Assembly (NCBI RefSeq): GCF_050908995.1
Contig: NC_135120.1
Coordinates: forward strand, 13,157,433 to 13,221,432
Direction: 5' to 3'
Source of the DNA: Andrena cerasifolii
Taxonomy: Eukaryota; Arthropoda; Insecta; Hymenoptera; Andrenidae
Length of the DNA: 64,000 bases
Program-made: the position numbers and the translations under genes
Shown here: in pieces, positions 11,895 to 24,287 of the stretch
Layout: the number at the start of each line of letters is the position of its first letter
Position numbering within the stretch: position 1 is the first letter of the stretch
The notes under the pieces: model-generated
What the model saw: only the letters and a program-made list of their open reading frames with translations
Told to the model about the DNA's origin: nothing
The model's database searches: none

Positions 11895-14800
11895 ATGAAG
11901 AGATCTTCGGGTCTCCCGGGCTGGCAGATTCTCCCCTGGATTTTCTGCCTGCTCGTCGTTCTTCTGCTACCCCCGAGGGCGAGTGAGTAGAAACAGCGGG
12001 ACGGTCTCGATCTCGCAGCGAGGAAGTGTGGATTTCAACTCCGACGCGGGCAATCAATTGCCACGGCCCGATAGTTTTGCATTCAATCACTGGCGAGGGA
12101 ATTATCGCGTCAAATACGCGAAGTCAAAAAGCCCGGGAGTCCAGTTTTTCATTACGACACTCGTAAATCTATAATCTACTTAGGAATAATTGCTCCGACG
12201 TCCATTGATTTAATCGATCGGCTTTCCTTTGCGCAAGCCCCAGAAGAATGGCTGCGATAATTATTCGTTAATCACGCGTGAGATTGAATCGGTTCGAGTC
12301 TGTTTCGGTGAAGCTCGACTCGCTGGGGGTGAGGAGTAATTAAATTTTTTTCTTCGATCGCGTACGGAAGCATTTCGGTTGTGCCGCGAAAAGAATACTT
12401 AGCTGCAATGCAGATGATAGAGACCGCTGCCACAGGGTGGCTCCTGCAATTACAAAGCGTAGAATTCTCGGCGACCAAGCGACATTCGGGGGAAAATCGT
12501 TTCAGGCGCCTTGGAGGAGAACTGCACGGACTTCCAGGGTGGCACCGTTCGACACGGCGTCCACTATGTGCCGGGACCTGCGGTTTGCAGTCTCTGCGTC
12601 TGCTATCATTCGGAGCCGATGTGGTGTCAAGCCATCTACTGCACGCCACCCTATGTAAGTACACGTCAGGTCTCGAACAGGTGCCGCCAAACTCAGCTCT
12701 CGAAACGTTTTTATCAACCGCGAGCGGGCAACAAAGGGATTTCCCGAAGCGCGCTTCCACGGTGGAAACTCTGGACTCCACTCGAAATTTCGCTTGGTTT
12801 ATTAAATTGTAGATGTGGTTGCAGTTTGGATACATGGTGCTCCCAAAACTGCTGCAACTGGAACACTCTTTTCGAAGTCGAAATGTAAGGGGTACATTCA
12901 GGATTTTTTCCCAACCAAACAACGCGAGTAAATCGATGTATTGCTTAGTACAGTTAATATGTATATATTGAAGGGTAAGCAAATTTTTTTCAAGCAAATT
13001 CATGAATCCGTTTCCGGAATACTCTTCGTCAAAATGTGCGCTGTAGCAAAATCGTTCCTCTGGCGTTGGCAGTGCTTTAGCCATACGGTTAATTTGAATT
13101 CAAAAAGACAAAAATATTTAGAAATTAGAAGCCTACGTCTGTTACGGGAGGTCCAGAAAAGTCAGTATCGCAGAAGATAACAAAACGGCGGACGATTGAA
13201 AGAGAAATTCATAATTTAGGGGAAAATGTTGATATAAAAAAATAGAATGGGGCAGTTGATTAAAAAAACAGAACGTTGTGTGATACAGACGGGTTTTTCG
13301 TACTATAAATGACCTTACTAATGCAAATTGGATGTATAGTTTTTTTTATATACTCTAAACGCGGTTGAAAAATGTCATCTGAGAAAAACGAGTTCAAAGT
13401 GCCCTTTCACGGAAAATACTAGGTACATCTCCGTCAATTTTACGAATTTCTTCATAAAATCTCGAGTGACCATTCTTGAAAATCGATATTTCCGATTTCT
13501 TGCAGCCCCCTCCCCCCTTAAGGGATAGTTTAGAATTTTAAATCGTTCTCGAGGATATTACAGCTTTCTCAGCTCCTATTCATTACGAAATGTCAAAGTA
13601 CTCGCGGTGCAGAGAATCCCTTTACCCCGCATAGTTTGCGCATATTTTTACATAGAAACCGGAGAAAGTGCAACGCGAAATTCGTTCACATGCGTTTGTT
13701 CGCACCTGCATGCGCGAGTATCCTCGTTTTCCAACTGCTCGCGAGAATATTTCATAATAATTGGAGTAGCGAAGTTGTCAAGCGGTTAGATATAGACCCC
13801 TACCTGGCAACTGGGTTAAACATTTATTATTTACATCCGGCTTCCTTTTATATCCCATTAAGTCGGTATTATCTTGCGTGCCAGCTTCTTTCTTCGAGCT
13901 AAGTAATCTTCCCAAGGGAAGAGTTTTTCGCGTTTTAATCGAGATTAACGGTGCAAAGATGGCCACAGTAAGAAGCTAAAAAATAATAATAATAATAATA
14001 ATAATAACGTACCTACAAAATTTCACATTTACACCGTACGCACTTAATCAATGACTACATTCAAAATTCACACGGTCGAACAAAATTTCTTCACCTCTCA
14101 GCGTCGACAGTCGGATCTTTTCCATTTTCGGATATTCCGCTCGCCCTGCGCTGATTATTCGCCAGAACACTCCGCGGGGACAGCGAGACAACGCTGTATA
14201 TGGGTCGAAGCTAGAAAAAAAGGACAAAAAATGGCGAAGCGGAGGGGTTGAAATGTTACTCGAAGCGTGACGAAATTGCGCCGCATCGAAGCGCGCGGAA
14301 TCGATTACGCGGCACGGATGCGGCCGGTGTAAATGATTTTAATGAACTCGCTTTCACGAATGAAATTCCGAATGCTCGGCAGGCTGCGCAGAATCGCGTC
14401 CAGGGATACTGTCGCACAAATATCTGCGTGTTAATGGGTCAATTACTCGCCGCTGGGAGAAGGAGACGACGTCTTTGCCTTTGAATGCTCAGCGTTCCCC
14501 CGGTCGGCGAAATTGACGGATAATTTAATTCGATTGAGGATTAAAAGGACACTTCGGCGAATACGTTTGCGGTGGTAATTGCAAGAGACCTCCTTTGAAT
14601 TCTTAACAATGATAGTGTCTTTGTTAAGAGTGGTTGCTGTGCAGAGTGTTTTCTTATTAAATAGTAGGCTTTGTTGAGAGCCGTCCTAGTTGCGGAGCAG
14701 CGATTCGAAATTTGCGGTCGTTAGGAGAATTATATTATCTGTAGCTCGGCATTATTGGATTACGAGGGCGAACGAGCAGAGCGCAAATTAATGAGGGATA

Positions 14801-17800
14801 TTCGTTTAACGGTTCGTCGATGCTGGGCCAGGGCCTCCTTCCCTCGCCTCTTCACGACTATTTTTCATCGGCCCTAGACGGAGCAGCTCATTAAAGTTTG
14901 CTCCAGGAATCAATTACCGCCAGCAGGAAATTCTATTATCGCTCGAACGTCTTGGAATTACGCCCGCGACCATCATCCTCGGCCGTTTCCGTTTCGGGCA
15001 ATTCCGTCTAATCGCCTAATGCAAGGCTCTATTGGTACACACGCAGTTTCCTGCGAGTCCTTATGCGATATTCATGAACAGCGGCGGGAGACTCGCCACG
15101 ACGATTTAACGAGCGAAGGATCAGCTCGCTGCCTGTTGGTAGATTAACGGGATTCGAAGAGAGGGAACTTGATCGGTGCGCAATTCTTTGGAAATCACTC
15201 TCCATGTATTCATAGCCCATTAAATATAGTATTTAGGGGTCCTAGTGTGACTGCTGAAAAAAAATTAATTTTTCGGGAATTAAAGAAAGAAACAAGTAGG
15301 TATTGCAAGTTTATAGCTTTATTCTATCATCTTTTAAGATTATAAAAGAAAATTGTAAGGTAAAAATTATCCATTTATGGCGGAATATTTTTATGGAAAA
15401 TTTAGTGAACAAAATTATTCTTAGCGAAAAAAAATTTCATCAATTTTAGCAAAAAAAATATGGATTTTGGTGACCGTACGGATCCGATTTAGCATATATT
15501 TGCAAAATTCTAGTTCGAACGATAAAGTAACGTCTACTGAGTATACTAAGTATTATTCTTTGCACGATGTTTCAATTCCACTATTAATGGATATTTTTAC
15601 TCACAAAAAATTCTTTCATAGCTTTAAAATATGATAAAATAAAGCCACAAACTTGCAATACTTGTTTCTCATATTAATTCCTGAAAAATTAAGTTTTTTC
15701 AAATCGTCACACTAACAAGGAAAGTCTCCAGGTGTCCACCTCCGATTGCTTTGAATTTTGGATATGTTTTAGAGGGCCGAAAAATAAGATATACGTGCTT
15801 TTTTTATAGCGGCCCGTTTTTATATTTAGGGGGTGAAACCACCCCTGAATGTTATAAGATTTTCAGGTGTCCGTCTCCGAGTGCTTTGGTTTTTGGATTA
15901 TTATAACGCAAATGAAATTTATAGGAAGTTTTACTCAACACAATTTTCTAACCCTTATGAACTTTGAGGGGTGGTCTCATCTCCTAAATATAAAAACGGG
16001 CCGCTATAAAAAAAAAACACGTATATCTTATTTTTCGATCCTCTACGACAAATCCAAAATTCAAAGCAATCGGAGGCGAACACCTGGGAGACTCTCCTTG
16101 TAAGTAGGAAGATCCCTTCAGAGATCGGTAATACTAAATGTACCTACCTCGAGTGCGTTTACTTGCCGCAAATGGTGCCGCAGAAATGCTGGTAATCCTT
16201 TCCGCAAAAGGAACTTTGCCTCGTGGTCGTGGAAGTTTCCCACGAAATCAATGCACGTAATCTAGCTATCAACCTTTCCATCTAAAGTGTCACGCTCGCG
16301 GTTGGATTTTGCATTTCAATTCTCCCCGTTCGTACCTATTTCAAGCGAAGTAAATCGAACCTGCTCGCTGGGGGCAACGAGTTTCGAAACGGAGCGCTGG
16401 TATTCCTTCGTGTTTGTGCAGTAAATACGAAAGGGACGTCATAATTTTAATCTCCCTCTTGGTCCGCCACAGTGTACCATTTCGCTGTCCCCATTAGTCA
16501 ACTTTTCATTCGTCAAAGCGCCACTTAAGAAACTTTCTCGGTTTGCATTTCACGCTTTAACGGACGGGCGAGCGTTTCCTGAAGGGACCCGGCGGGTTCT
16601 TTAGACGCCTCGTTTATTAAAAATTATCTTCGATCGCGGGGAACATTTGTCAGAGACAAAGCGATTCGGCGGTTCGTGCCGCGGTCAGTTGTTAGCCTGG
16701 ATCGCGCCAACACGGCTGTATAATTATCCAGGACTTTGCGTTTCCGGCTGCGAAAATGGAAACGATGTTTTCCTCGGCGAGAACTCACAAATAGACGGGT
16801 CGATGTTACGCGTAACTTGGGCCTTCTGAATTTCAAATGGTACCAATCCATTGGATGTCTGCCGTTTCGCGAGTTTTATGTCAATCGCGCAGTGCTCGTG
16901 CCTGTTCCAGGCATTCGCGTTTAAATTAAAAAATGTGAAGTTACAAAGTTCTTCCTTTAAGCTTTGACGATGAGCATGAAAAGCTTTCAGACACGGAGCT
17001 TTCAGCTAAAAGCTGTGGGGATCAAGTCGGAAGCCTGGAATGGTGAAATGGTCTAGAAATGTCAACACTTGCGATTGCTTAACCAATGCTAATTAGAACC
17101 GCGAACCTTTGGGCGAACCTTTGAGCCCCTTCAGGAACGTTTAATTAATAACCGAAAGATTTAAGAGCACCGGTTTGCACGCTTCACCTTCGATTCCATA
17201 CGTCCTTCTACACTAATTAACTCGCCTGCAGATTTCGCGAATAATTACTTCGAATGGCTTGGTTCCTTGCGGGGCCATCGTGTAATTATTTCCAGGGGTG
17301 GAAACGGAGGAACTGGTGAGGAAACGATACACTCGAGTGTATTTTCGAACGAATAGTTATTAATGGACATAAATTCGTTGAATGACGGACAACCGTGGCG
17401 GCTAATTTTCCCTTTGGGGATCAATAATTGGGTCCAGTTAGCTACCCACCTTCAAAGTGCCAAAAATTTAGTTAAACGCAGCATGGACCCCATAAGTTTG
17501 CGATCTTTATTTTGCAAAAAATTACAGCTCTGACATTATAGGTACAATTATTAAAACTACCAAGCCACAGTGCCATTTTAGGCTTGAAAAAACAAACTAC
17601 AGAAAATTTAAAGTAATATTAATTATACCACTCACTATTAAATAACCCATTAAAAACCCTTCTAAAACAATAACAAGAAACAAAATAAGCGCAATAGAAA
17701 TAAATCTGCTTTTAAAATTCAGTTTCAGATGATTGGGGGTTGCTAGCTTTCTGCGTAACTAGGTCTAATTAAATAAGCTTCCGCAGTGGATGTTTCCGTA

Positions 17801-20800
17801 AACAGAAGCTTAACTTATTTACGAATTGTAACACGATTGCCGGCGCTGCTAATCGCTTTATCGAATTTTCACTTGCTGTGACATCGCTGAATCCCTAACG
17901 AGATTTTTCACTACGCCTCTGTGACCGACGAATTTTCTGAGCTTCCGTGCCGGAGCGAGAGACGTCGGACATTTGCATGAAATTGAACCTGCCAGCCTTG
18001 TTCACCGGGCACGACAATATTGCGTGTATTCACCCGTTCACCCCCAGCAATTCTCTCCCTCCCTGGGGCACGGAATTTTTATCCCAGAATTTTGTTTACG
18101 TGCTTAGATTGAAAACTCCGCTGCAGGCACGTATTTGAAAAGTTTCGAAAGTTTGAAATAAAGCCAGCAATAAGCCCCGATAAAGTACTGCGAGATTTCT
18201 GTACAGGGACCAATTACGGTTTCGTGGAAAATTTCGAAATACACGTTGGAAGTTGGCGACTCGTTCTAGAATAATTACTCTCGTGGAAGAACAGGGTGAG
18301 TTGAAGTTGGGCAAAGGTCAGTGTTTAATAACGCGGTATTAATTCGAAGGAGCACGCTGGAAAATTCTATGCAACGGTTAGTGTATGTATACTTCTAAAG
18401 GGTTTCCTGCTCCTCAGCTGAACCGATGATGTAATCCTATTTTCGATAGGGGGATTACACGTGTAGGTACCGCGAGATTGTGCGATTTCGCTGGTAGACG
18501 TTTTTCAAGAATCGCTGTCGAAACGCGAGCGCGGTACGATCAGAGGCGCAAATTCAATTTGAGACGCAATTCCAATGTTTGCGTGAAAACGTGCAAGATC
18601 GATATGTCGCACACGTGGCAGTAGCTAGACGCGTGCCGCATGTATAGTAAGGCGGAGCGAAATATAGTGGCAGAATTTTTTTCCATTATCCGTGACTTCT
18701 AATAGTTGACGAAATTTTATAATGGCATTTAACCTGTCAATATCTGAACTTCGTCGATAAATTGTTCGCGGTGCCGCAAGTCAGTTCAAAATTATTATTT
18801 TCGTTGATCTTATGAATTTTATTTTATCACACGCCATTTTTGACACGGGGATTTTTTATTTGATTCATACTTTCTTTTTTATTGCATACAAGGGCAAGAT
18901 TTCATGTCGCGAGATTGAACGTTCAGAGCGCTGCAATTTCTTTAAAAATTAACTTTTTTTAAATCGGCCTTGTCAAAAGCAGCATTTGTTAACATATTTT
19001 AAGAAACTAATTTGCTTTTTGCGTACCGCAAATCGCTGCAGCGAATAGCACATTTGGAAGTAGCCCCTACAAGTGTATCACACTTCTAATATTTTTACAC
19101 ACACGAATCAAGTATTATAGCAAAGATGTGACATAATTAATAAAAAAAATTACGAGCCCAATAATGCTAATACTTTTTTTAAAACAAAAATCTAAAATGA
19201 CGTCAGATCCTAGGCTTCTCACGGTGTATGCCCCCTTTAATTTATTTATTTATTTATTAATCATAAACGAGTTAGAACTCACTATATAGCAAGGATACAT
19301 AATATTTTGCGTGTTGAATGAAAATAAATTTACATATATGCATACTATATCAAATTATACTTAACAATGGAGAGAAAAATGAAAAAATAGAGGTAAAGAA
19401 TGAGTAACGAGAAATGAAAAATGTACAATGAAAATGGAAATGAAGATGAGAATGAAAATGAAAATGAAAATGAGAATGAAAATAAGAATGAAAATGAGAA
19501 TGAGAATGAAACTTAATTCTCAGAATCTCAGAATTTGCTACACACTGGGAGTATAAAAGGCGCCCAATTTTATTTAAAAAAAAAGTGTCTTGCTACGCTC
19601 GCACCAGCACAGAAAGTAACTCTAACTTTTCAAAGCCTGTACGCGAGACTTAGTCGTGAAAGTTCTCGTTCCCTTTCGCTCCTCACTCATATCTTCCCCT
19701 CGTTCTTCTTTCTTCAAAGAAGAAAGGTACCACAGATCTGTGCCTACTGCGTCGGGCTCGCGCCTCGGCTGATTGGAATCGTCAACTTCCGTTCGAACGC
19801 CTCGAATCGCGTAGCACGCGCGCTGTCCCCGTTCCTCGATATTCAGGCCACCCCTTTGGCTCGCATGCGGCGACGTTCATGCTAATCCCGCCGGCAATTA
19901 CAATATCTTTCGGTCGTTAACAAGAAAACGGCGAGGCTGTTGCGTGTGCCGACGCAGAAGCCGCCGGTACGCTTGCACGATACCCGCGGCGCTGTTGGAT
20001 TTCGTTGAACCCCGTGTTCTTAGCCGCGTCTTTTCGTGCCGGCTGCAACGAAAATAGAGCGCGATATTGCAGCCGCGCCGTAAATTCTCATCATCCGCGG
20101 ATTGTGGGCCCGGCGATACACATTTCCATCGGGATACATGTCCGTTTAGCGGGACCCTTCGTTCACTGAGTTTTCAGCTTGAAATTAAATTTACCGCTCG
20201 CTCCGCGAGCAACAAAAGCGGGGGTAATTAACCCATTAACGCTGTCGTTTGGAATATGTCGGTCCATGCAGCCACCCTGTATTCAATCACGAAGTAATTT
20301 GCCGAAAAGAGGAACACCCAGGCCTTGGGGTTAATTAGATTCTCTTCGGTAACTCTGGAAATAGGTATTCCTTCACCTCTGCACTTTGATTTACGCTCCC
20401 TTTTCTGTACCTACGCCGTGGTAGTGGTGGCGTGGGGGAGGAAAATTTGCGAGAATTTTCTCCGCACTGCGAACTGCAGAGCGGCATCGAGAAGGATAGC
20501 CCGCGAGGAAACAAGGACGCGGTGTCCCGAAAGGTAAATAGGTTTTCCTATACGCGACTGGATGCAACGTGTAGAGATTCAAAGTCGAATTTCTCGAAAA
20601 TGAAGCGCGATATGAAAAAATGTTATTCCTTCTTCTCGACTCATTTACTTGTTACGAGTCGAAAAGCAAGAGTACCTTTTTTTCACATCGCGCTTCGTTT
20701 ACCAGAAAATCGACTTCGAATTTCTTGACGCTGCACCCAGGCGCGTATAGGAAAACATATCTTTAAAGTAGAAATCCCACAGCCGTCCAGAGCTTGAGTC

Positions 20801-22460
20801 GTTCCGTATATTTTTATTCCCTTGCTGTACGGAGTCTGACAATCCATCGACGTCCCGAGGATCTGCCTCTGAATACGGGGCTGCAGCGTGAAAAGCGAAG
20901 TGCAGGCTCCGAGCCAAGTATCCGTAGGTGTCGGTGTGTGTTACCACTCGACTTCTCTCTCGAGGGCTGCCGGCCCGGAAACATTATGCTCCTGGACGAA
21001 CGAGCGACTCGACATCGATATTTTACCCCCTGCATTAACGTGTGTCGAGCGAGCATTGGCGGACGGCCGTGTAAACACACCGATGCGGGCAGATGTGATT
21101 GATTGTGCAGGGTGCTTCTACAATGGGCGGCTTTGAACACTCCGCTCCGTTCGAGGAATTGAAAGCAGAGCCTCGAATGAATATTGCGTGTCGGGTGTTC
21201 CTTCCCTTCAAGAAACAGACTTTTGGGGCAGATTTTAGGAGATCTCCTGGAGGAGTTGGTGGGTGTATGTAGCAGCGAGAGAAAACAATCGGGTTATTGG
21301 AGCGTTATAATCCTTTATTATCATACATGAAATGCATACAGTTGCGTACCGAAAACTGGGGGATCTTTGGCAGTCAATTAAGTTACCATTTTCGTATTTT
21401 TGAATATTTTAACTTTTCCGTGGTAATTCAACATTCGTAATACTCATATAATCATGCTCTAATAGTCTTTTTCTAGAAATGTAAATTTTGATATGTTGAA
21501 GTTTGTAGTTGAAGAAATTGTTGCAGGTAAAAGTGATTTTTTCTCAAAATTCACCAAATTTTTAAGGTTTAAGGTCTGAAAATTTACAGAAATATTGACA
21601 AAACCCTTGCCCCGGGGTGCGATACACCTCATATGACCACGAAGGGTTAAAGAAGGAAGAGGACAAAATTGTATGCATTTTCACTACTTGTAGTATAATC
21701 ATGAAAGATGCAAAATGTTAATCTTTATATTAGGTATATCATAAAATGTTATAAAAACCTGTCAACATTCCCCCAGCTTTCAATATAAAAAACGGATTAG
21801 AATCGCGAATTCTTACTTCGACCTCGATTTAATCTGTGAAATATGGTACGTATAGTTTGGCCAGATATTTCCCTAAGTAGCTACTAAGTAACTGCGTTTC
21901 AACACGTGAACTCTCTTACACAAACATTCAACAACCATCACTTAGAATGAAAGTATCAAACACACACCTTTCCTATAATCCCCCTGCAACCAACCCTCCA
22001 AAGACAGCTCTGACAACCCCAAGCCCCTTCCTCCGAGTCGCCGTAAACCTATTAAAAGAGCCGGTGAAAGCGATTCTCTGAAAGTCTATAAATTACCATT
22101 CACAGAGTGCAGCCTCTCGATGAAAATGGACCCACCTCGCTGTCATCGTCAGTTGTCCTTCCCTCGATCCTCCCAATCCTTTCGCTATATTTCTCTATTC
22201 AATTCCACTGCACGCGGCCCGGATTCCCGCGGAGGCGTTCAAGCTTTGTTGAATGGCAATTGACCAGCTATCGACCTTCTCTGCCGCAGAAATGCAAGAG
22301 GTTTCGAGTCGGCGAGCGTTGCTGCGAATTCGAGTGCCTGGACGGCACGGACGTGGACTGGACCGGGCCGGACCTGATCATAGCCGCGGGATCGTCGAGG
22401 ATCGAGGAGCAGGGGACGATCTGGCTGCTCGGCTTGATCGCCCTGCTGAAGGCGCTCTAG
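11895..22460 (+). CDS. Secreted or anchored single-VWC-domain protein (three coding exons)
   Basis: The coding exons are 11895-11982, 12506-12654 and 22290-22460. All junctions are GT-AG and in phase, giving 135 residues. Residues 1-30 form a signal peptide with a Leu/Val core (about 12-25). Residues 36-95 form one von Willebrand factor C domain with ten cysteines: C36, C57, C60, C62, C70, C75, C81, C90-C91 and C95, in the usual C-x2-C-x-C and C-C-x3-C arrangement. The tail after residue 97 is acidic, then Gly/Ser, then a hydrophobic end (IWLLGLIALLKAL), which could be a GPI-anchor signal. VWC domains commonly bind BMP/TGF-beta ligands or matrix; that role is inference here. I chose the ATG at 11895 because it starts the signal peptide. 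The frame is open upstream to the acceptor, so a longer N-terminus is possible. The domain is split by a 9.6-kb intron full of transposons. I do not assign an ortholog. Confidence 0.75.
12655..15244. other. VWC gene intron 2, first part
   Basis: This begins with the strong donor TAT|GTAAGT. I see no supported exon. The AT-rich part from 12900 to 13560 and an AAT microsatellite at 13979-14008 are the only notable text. Confidence 0.5.
13979..14008. repeat. (AAT)n microsatellite
   Basis: A short pure run of AAT triplets inside the large intron. Confidence 0.85.
15245..15712. mobile_element. Tc1/mariner-like MITE with long inverted repeats
   Basis: The element begins GTGTGAC and ends GTCACAC with TA immediately outside each end, the target duplication expected of Tc1/mariner transposition. 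Inverted arms of about 95 bp can be followed inward: GAAACAAGTA, TTGCAAGTTT and TAGCTTTATT-like blocks on the left recur complemented on the right. The centre is AT-rich without an open frame, so it is non-autonomous. Confidence 0.75.
15715..16101. mobile_element. Near-palindromic MITE, family B
   Basis: ACAAGGAAAGTCTCC at the left is matched by the complement of GGAGACTCTCCTTGT at the right. The arms continue for over 140 bp (CTCCGATTGCTTTGAATTTT, AAAATAAGATATACGTG, AGCGGCCCGTTTTTATATTT on both arms). It abuts the previous element with almost no spacer. A diverged half of the same family is at 61824-61981. Confidence 0.8.
16102..17429. other. VWC gene intron 2, unique DNA
   Basis: I see no exon, RNA gene or repeat pair that I can support. 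Confidence 0.45.
17430..17766. mobile_element. MITE family A, copy 3
   Basis: Termini GGGTCCAGTTAGCTA and TAACTAGGTCT are inverted, and the interior matches copies 1 and 2 (GTTAAACGCAG, CAAGCCACAG, ACTCACTATTAAATAACCC). AATT flanks both ends (17426-17429 and 17767-17770), giving a second readable 4-bp duplication for this family. Confidence 0.78.
17771..20541. other. VWC gene intron 2, no exon recognised
   Basis: AT-rich from 18650 to 19540 with a GAAAAT/GAGAAT simple repeat at 19442-19510, then CpG-rich from 19700. No coding exon is supported. Confidence 0.45.
19442..19510. repeat. (GAAAAT/GAGAAT)n imperfect hexamer repeat
   Basis: About eleven six-base units on the plus strand, mixing GAAAAT and GAGAAT, preceded by looser purine-rich copies. 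Confidence 0.85.
20542..20756. mobile_element. Short foldback element
   Basis: GTTTTCCTATACGCG at the left is the complement of CGCGTATAGGAAAAC at the right. The arms continue about 85 bp inward (TTCGAATTTCT/TCGAATTTCTTG blocks, GAAGCGCGATATGAAAAAA with its complement). The loop is about 45 bp. No coding capacity. Confidence 0.75.
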
Positions 22461-22829
22461 TTCCCGCGAGGGGATCGGCGACGGCGCGACGGCACGAGCA
22501 CCGTCGGCTCGTCCACGTGATTCGGCCTCTGGCAGCGTCGTTCGCGGTGAACACGGGCCACCAGGGATAGGGGAAGGTACGGTGTGGCCTGCTGGCGATG
22601 AAACGTCACGTTTAACTCGCTGATTGCTCCTCGAGGCGGGTCGAGGAGGGAAGAGGCGCGAGGCTCGCCCTCTGGGACCGTTTCCGTTCTAATTTGCAAG
22701 ATCTCGGTAATCGCAGCTATCTTTTTCAGTTAATAGCAGCTCGCGCATCGTCGCTGAGTTACATGGTGAACCGCAAGAACCTTTGTCTTCCTTTAGCCGC
22801 CACCTTGGATTTGCATTGAAACGTAAAGT
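22461..22829 (+). other. Probable 3' untranslated region of the VWC gene
   Basis: This follows the stop codon at 22458-22460. It is CpG-rich with no further open exon. No AATAAA is visible before the repeat at 22830; the first ones (about 23215 and 23368) lie in or beyond the repeat, so the 3' end is unresolved. Confidence 0.35.
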
Positions 22830-23311
22830 CTCGTTCACGTTAGTCGCGTATACTGACTTCAAATTTGTGTGTCGGCAGTGTCAGCTGCCTTCAAGGTACT
22901 TTTAAGATTAGTCGAAGCAAGTAGATATGTAAATTGGGTAACCACAGGAGGTGGACTCCTTCGGTATGCCATGAAATATCACGTTTCTCATACATTTCTA
23001 AGAATTTAGTAATCTTCTCGTTATTCCACAGTCATTGTTTTGCGATTAAAACCTCACTATTCAAAAACAATGGGCAGTCAACTTACTTCAAGCGACTTCA
23101 AGTTCACGCTTGTACGTGCGTTCACACTATTCAAGTTGTATATCATGTCAAGTATAGTTGAAAGACTCTACTTCGCTTGAAACTTGAAAGAAACCCGGAA
23201 GGATATTTTAGGTCGAATAAATAACTAAGTAGTTCACATTGCTAGAGTAGTTTGAAAAGTTACTTGAATACAAGCGACTTGAAGCCAAGTAACTTCACTA
23301 ATCTGAACGAG
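22830..23311. mobile_element. Putative MITE rich in CAAGT/ACTTG
   Basis: CTCGTTCACGTTAGT at the left is matched, with changes, by the complement of ACTAATCTGAACGAG at the right. The interior repeats ACTTCAAG, ACTTGA and AAGTAACTT in both orientations. I see no clean target-site duplication, and the body is diverged. Confidence 0.55.
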
Positions 23312-24287
23312 GGTTAAGCGATATTAGTAGCCACGGTTGCCTTGGACGATCAACGTAGTGTCACTAAACAATAAAATATTGATTTCTCTAGTACCTACAA
23401 CTTGTTAGTTATAATCGTAAACGTCATAGAAAGGGTCAAAGCGCTGCCACGACGCAAATCAGGCCAGTCAATAGCTCGTTTCCTAGATACTATTTCCGAG
23501 AGCACTCCAGAGAACTATATCAGGGGAGCCAGCGACGCTGATGGCAAGTTGCTTAGATGTTGTTCTCGAGGAAACGTCACGTCGCCTTCCTTCCTCGACG
23601 AGAGTTCCCGATAACGATGTTATCCTAGGGCGAACGAGGCGTTTCATAGCCAGCAGGCGATGGCGTGCAAGTGTAAAATTCACCCTCCGGGGGTGGCGAC
23701 TCGCGCCCTGGAGTCGTGTCTCAGAAAGTTTTATTTTTTCATTCGCGTGATAGCAAAGATGTGATAACGAGGCCACGAGGCGCGGTGCGAGGGAACGGTC
23801 GTTCATCGATGACGAGCGTTGAGGAGACCCGTCGAGTGTTCTTTCGTCGATAGGCCCGGCCGAGATCATCGGATGGAAAGGCTGGGGGTTCGTTAAATGT
23901 CGAGCTTTACGCCTCGGCAGTTCGTCACTTTCAAGGCTTAGCCCTAACACTCACGGTCCAGTGGATCGTCACCTTATCCGGACCTTTTTAGACAGAGTGA
24001 CGTCTGGCAAGCTTTTAATCGAGGAGCCCGCGACCGGTTTCATCTGATCGTCTCGACTCCGACTCGATACTTGATTCTGTGGAATTGATGAATGGAGGGT
24101 GCGCGAGACTTGCCGTTTGTCGCGGTTGAGAACCGAGTGCGGGGTTGTTTTCTGACGCGTTCGGGGCTCGATTAACTCCGCGATGTCGGGAATTACACTC
24201 GTGCGATGCCGGGAATGAAGATAAATGCGCGACGTAGCGAGGTGGCGGGTCAATTATTCATCGCTTGCAGCGAACGGAACGCTTTAA
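23312..24287. other. Intergenic, no gene recognised
   Basis: CpG-rich DNA with overlapping chance frames on both strands. No splice-coherent exon is seen. Confidence 0.45.

Noticed and set aside
12811..12888. Cys-rich stretch in frame with the VWC exon (CRCGCSLDTWCSQNCC)
   Set aside because: It is separated from the exon by the strong GTAAGT donor and an open read-through segment. The exon at 22290 completes the canonical VWC cysteine pattern in phase, which this does not.
12272..13084. 270-codon open frame on the minus strand
   Set aside because: It lies antisense to the well-supported VWC exon, has no domain or splice support, and its cysteines arise from the complement of the VWC codons.
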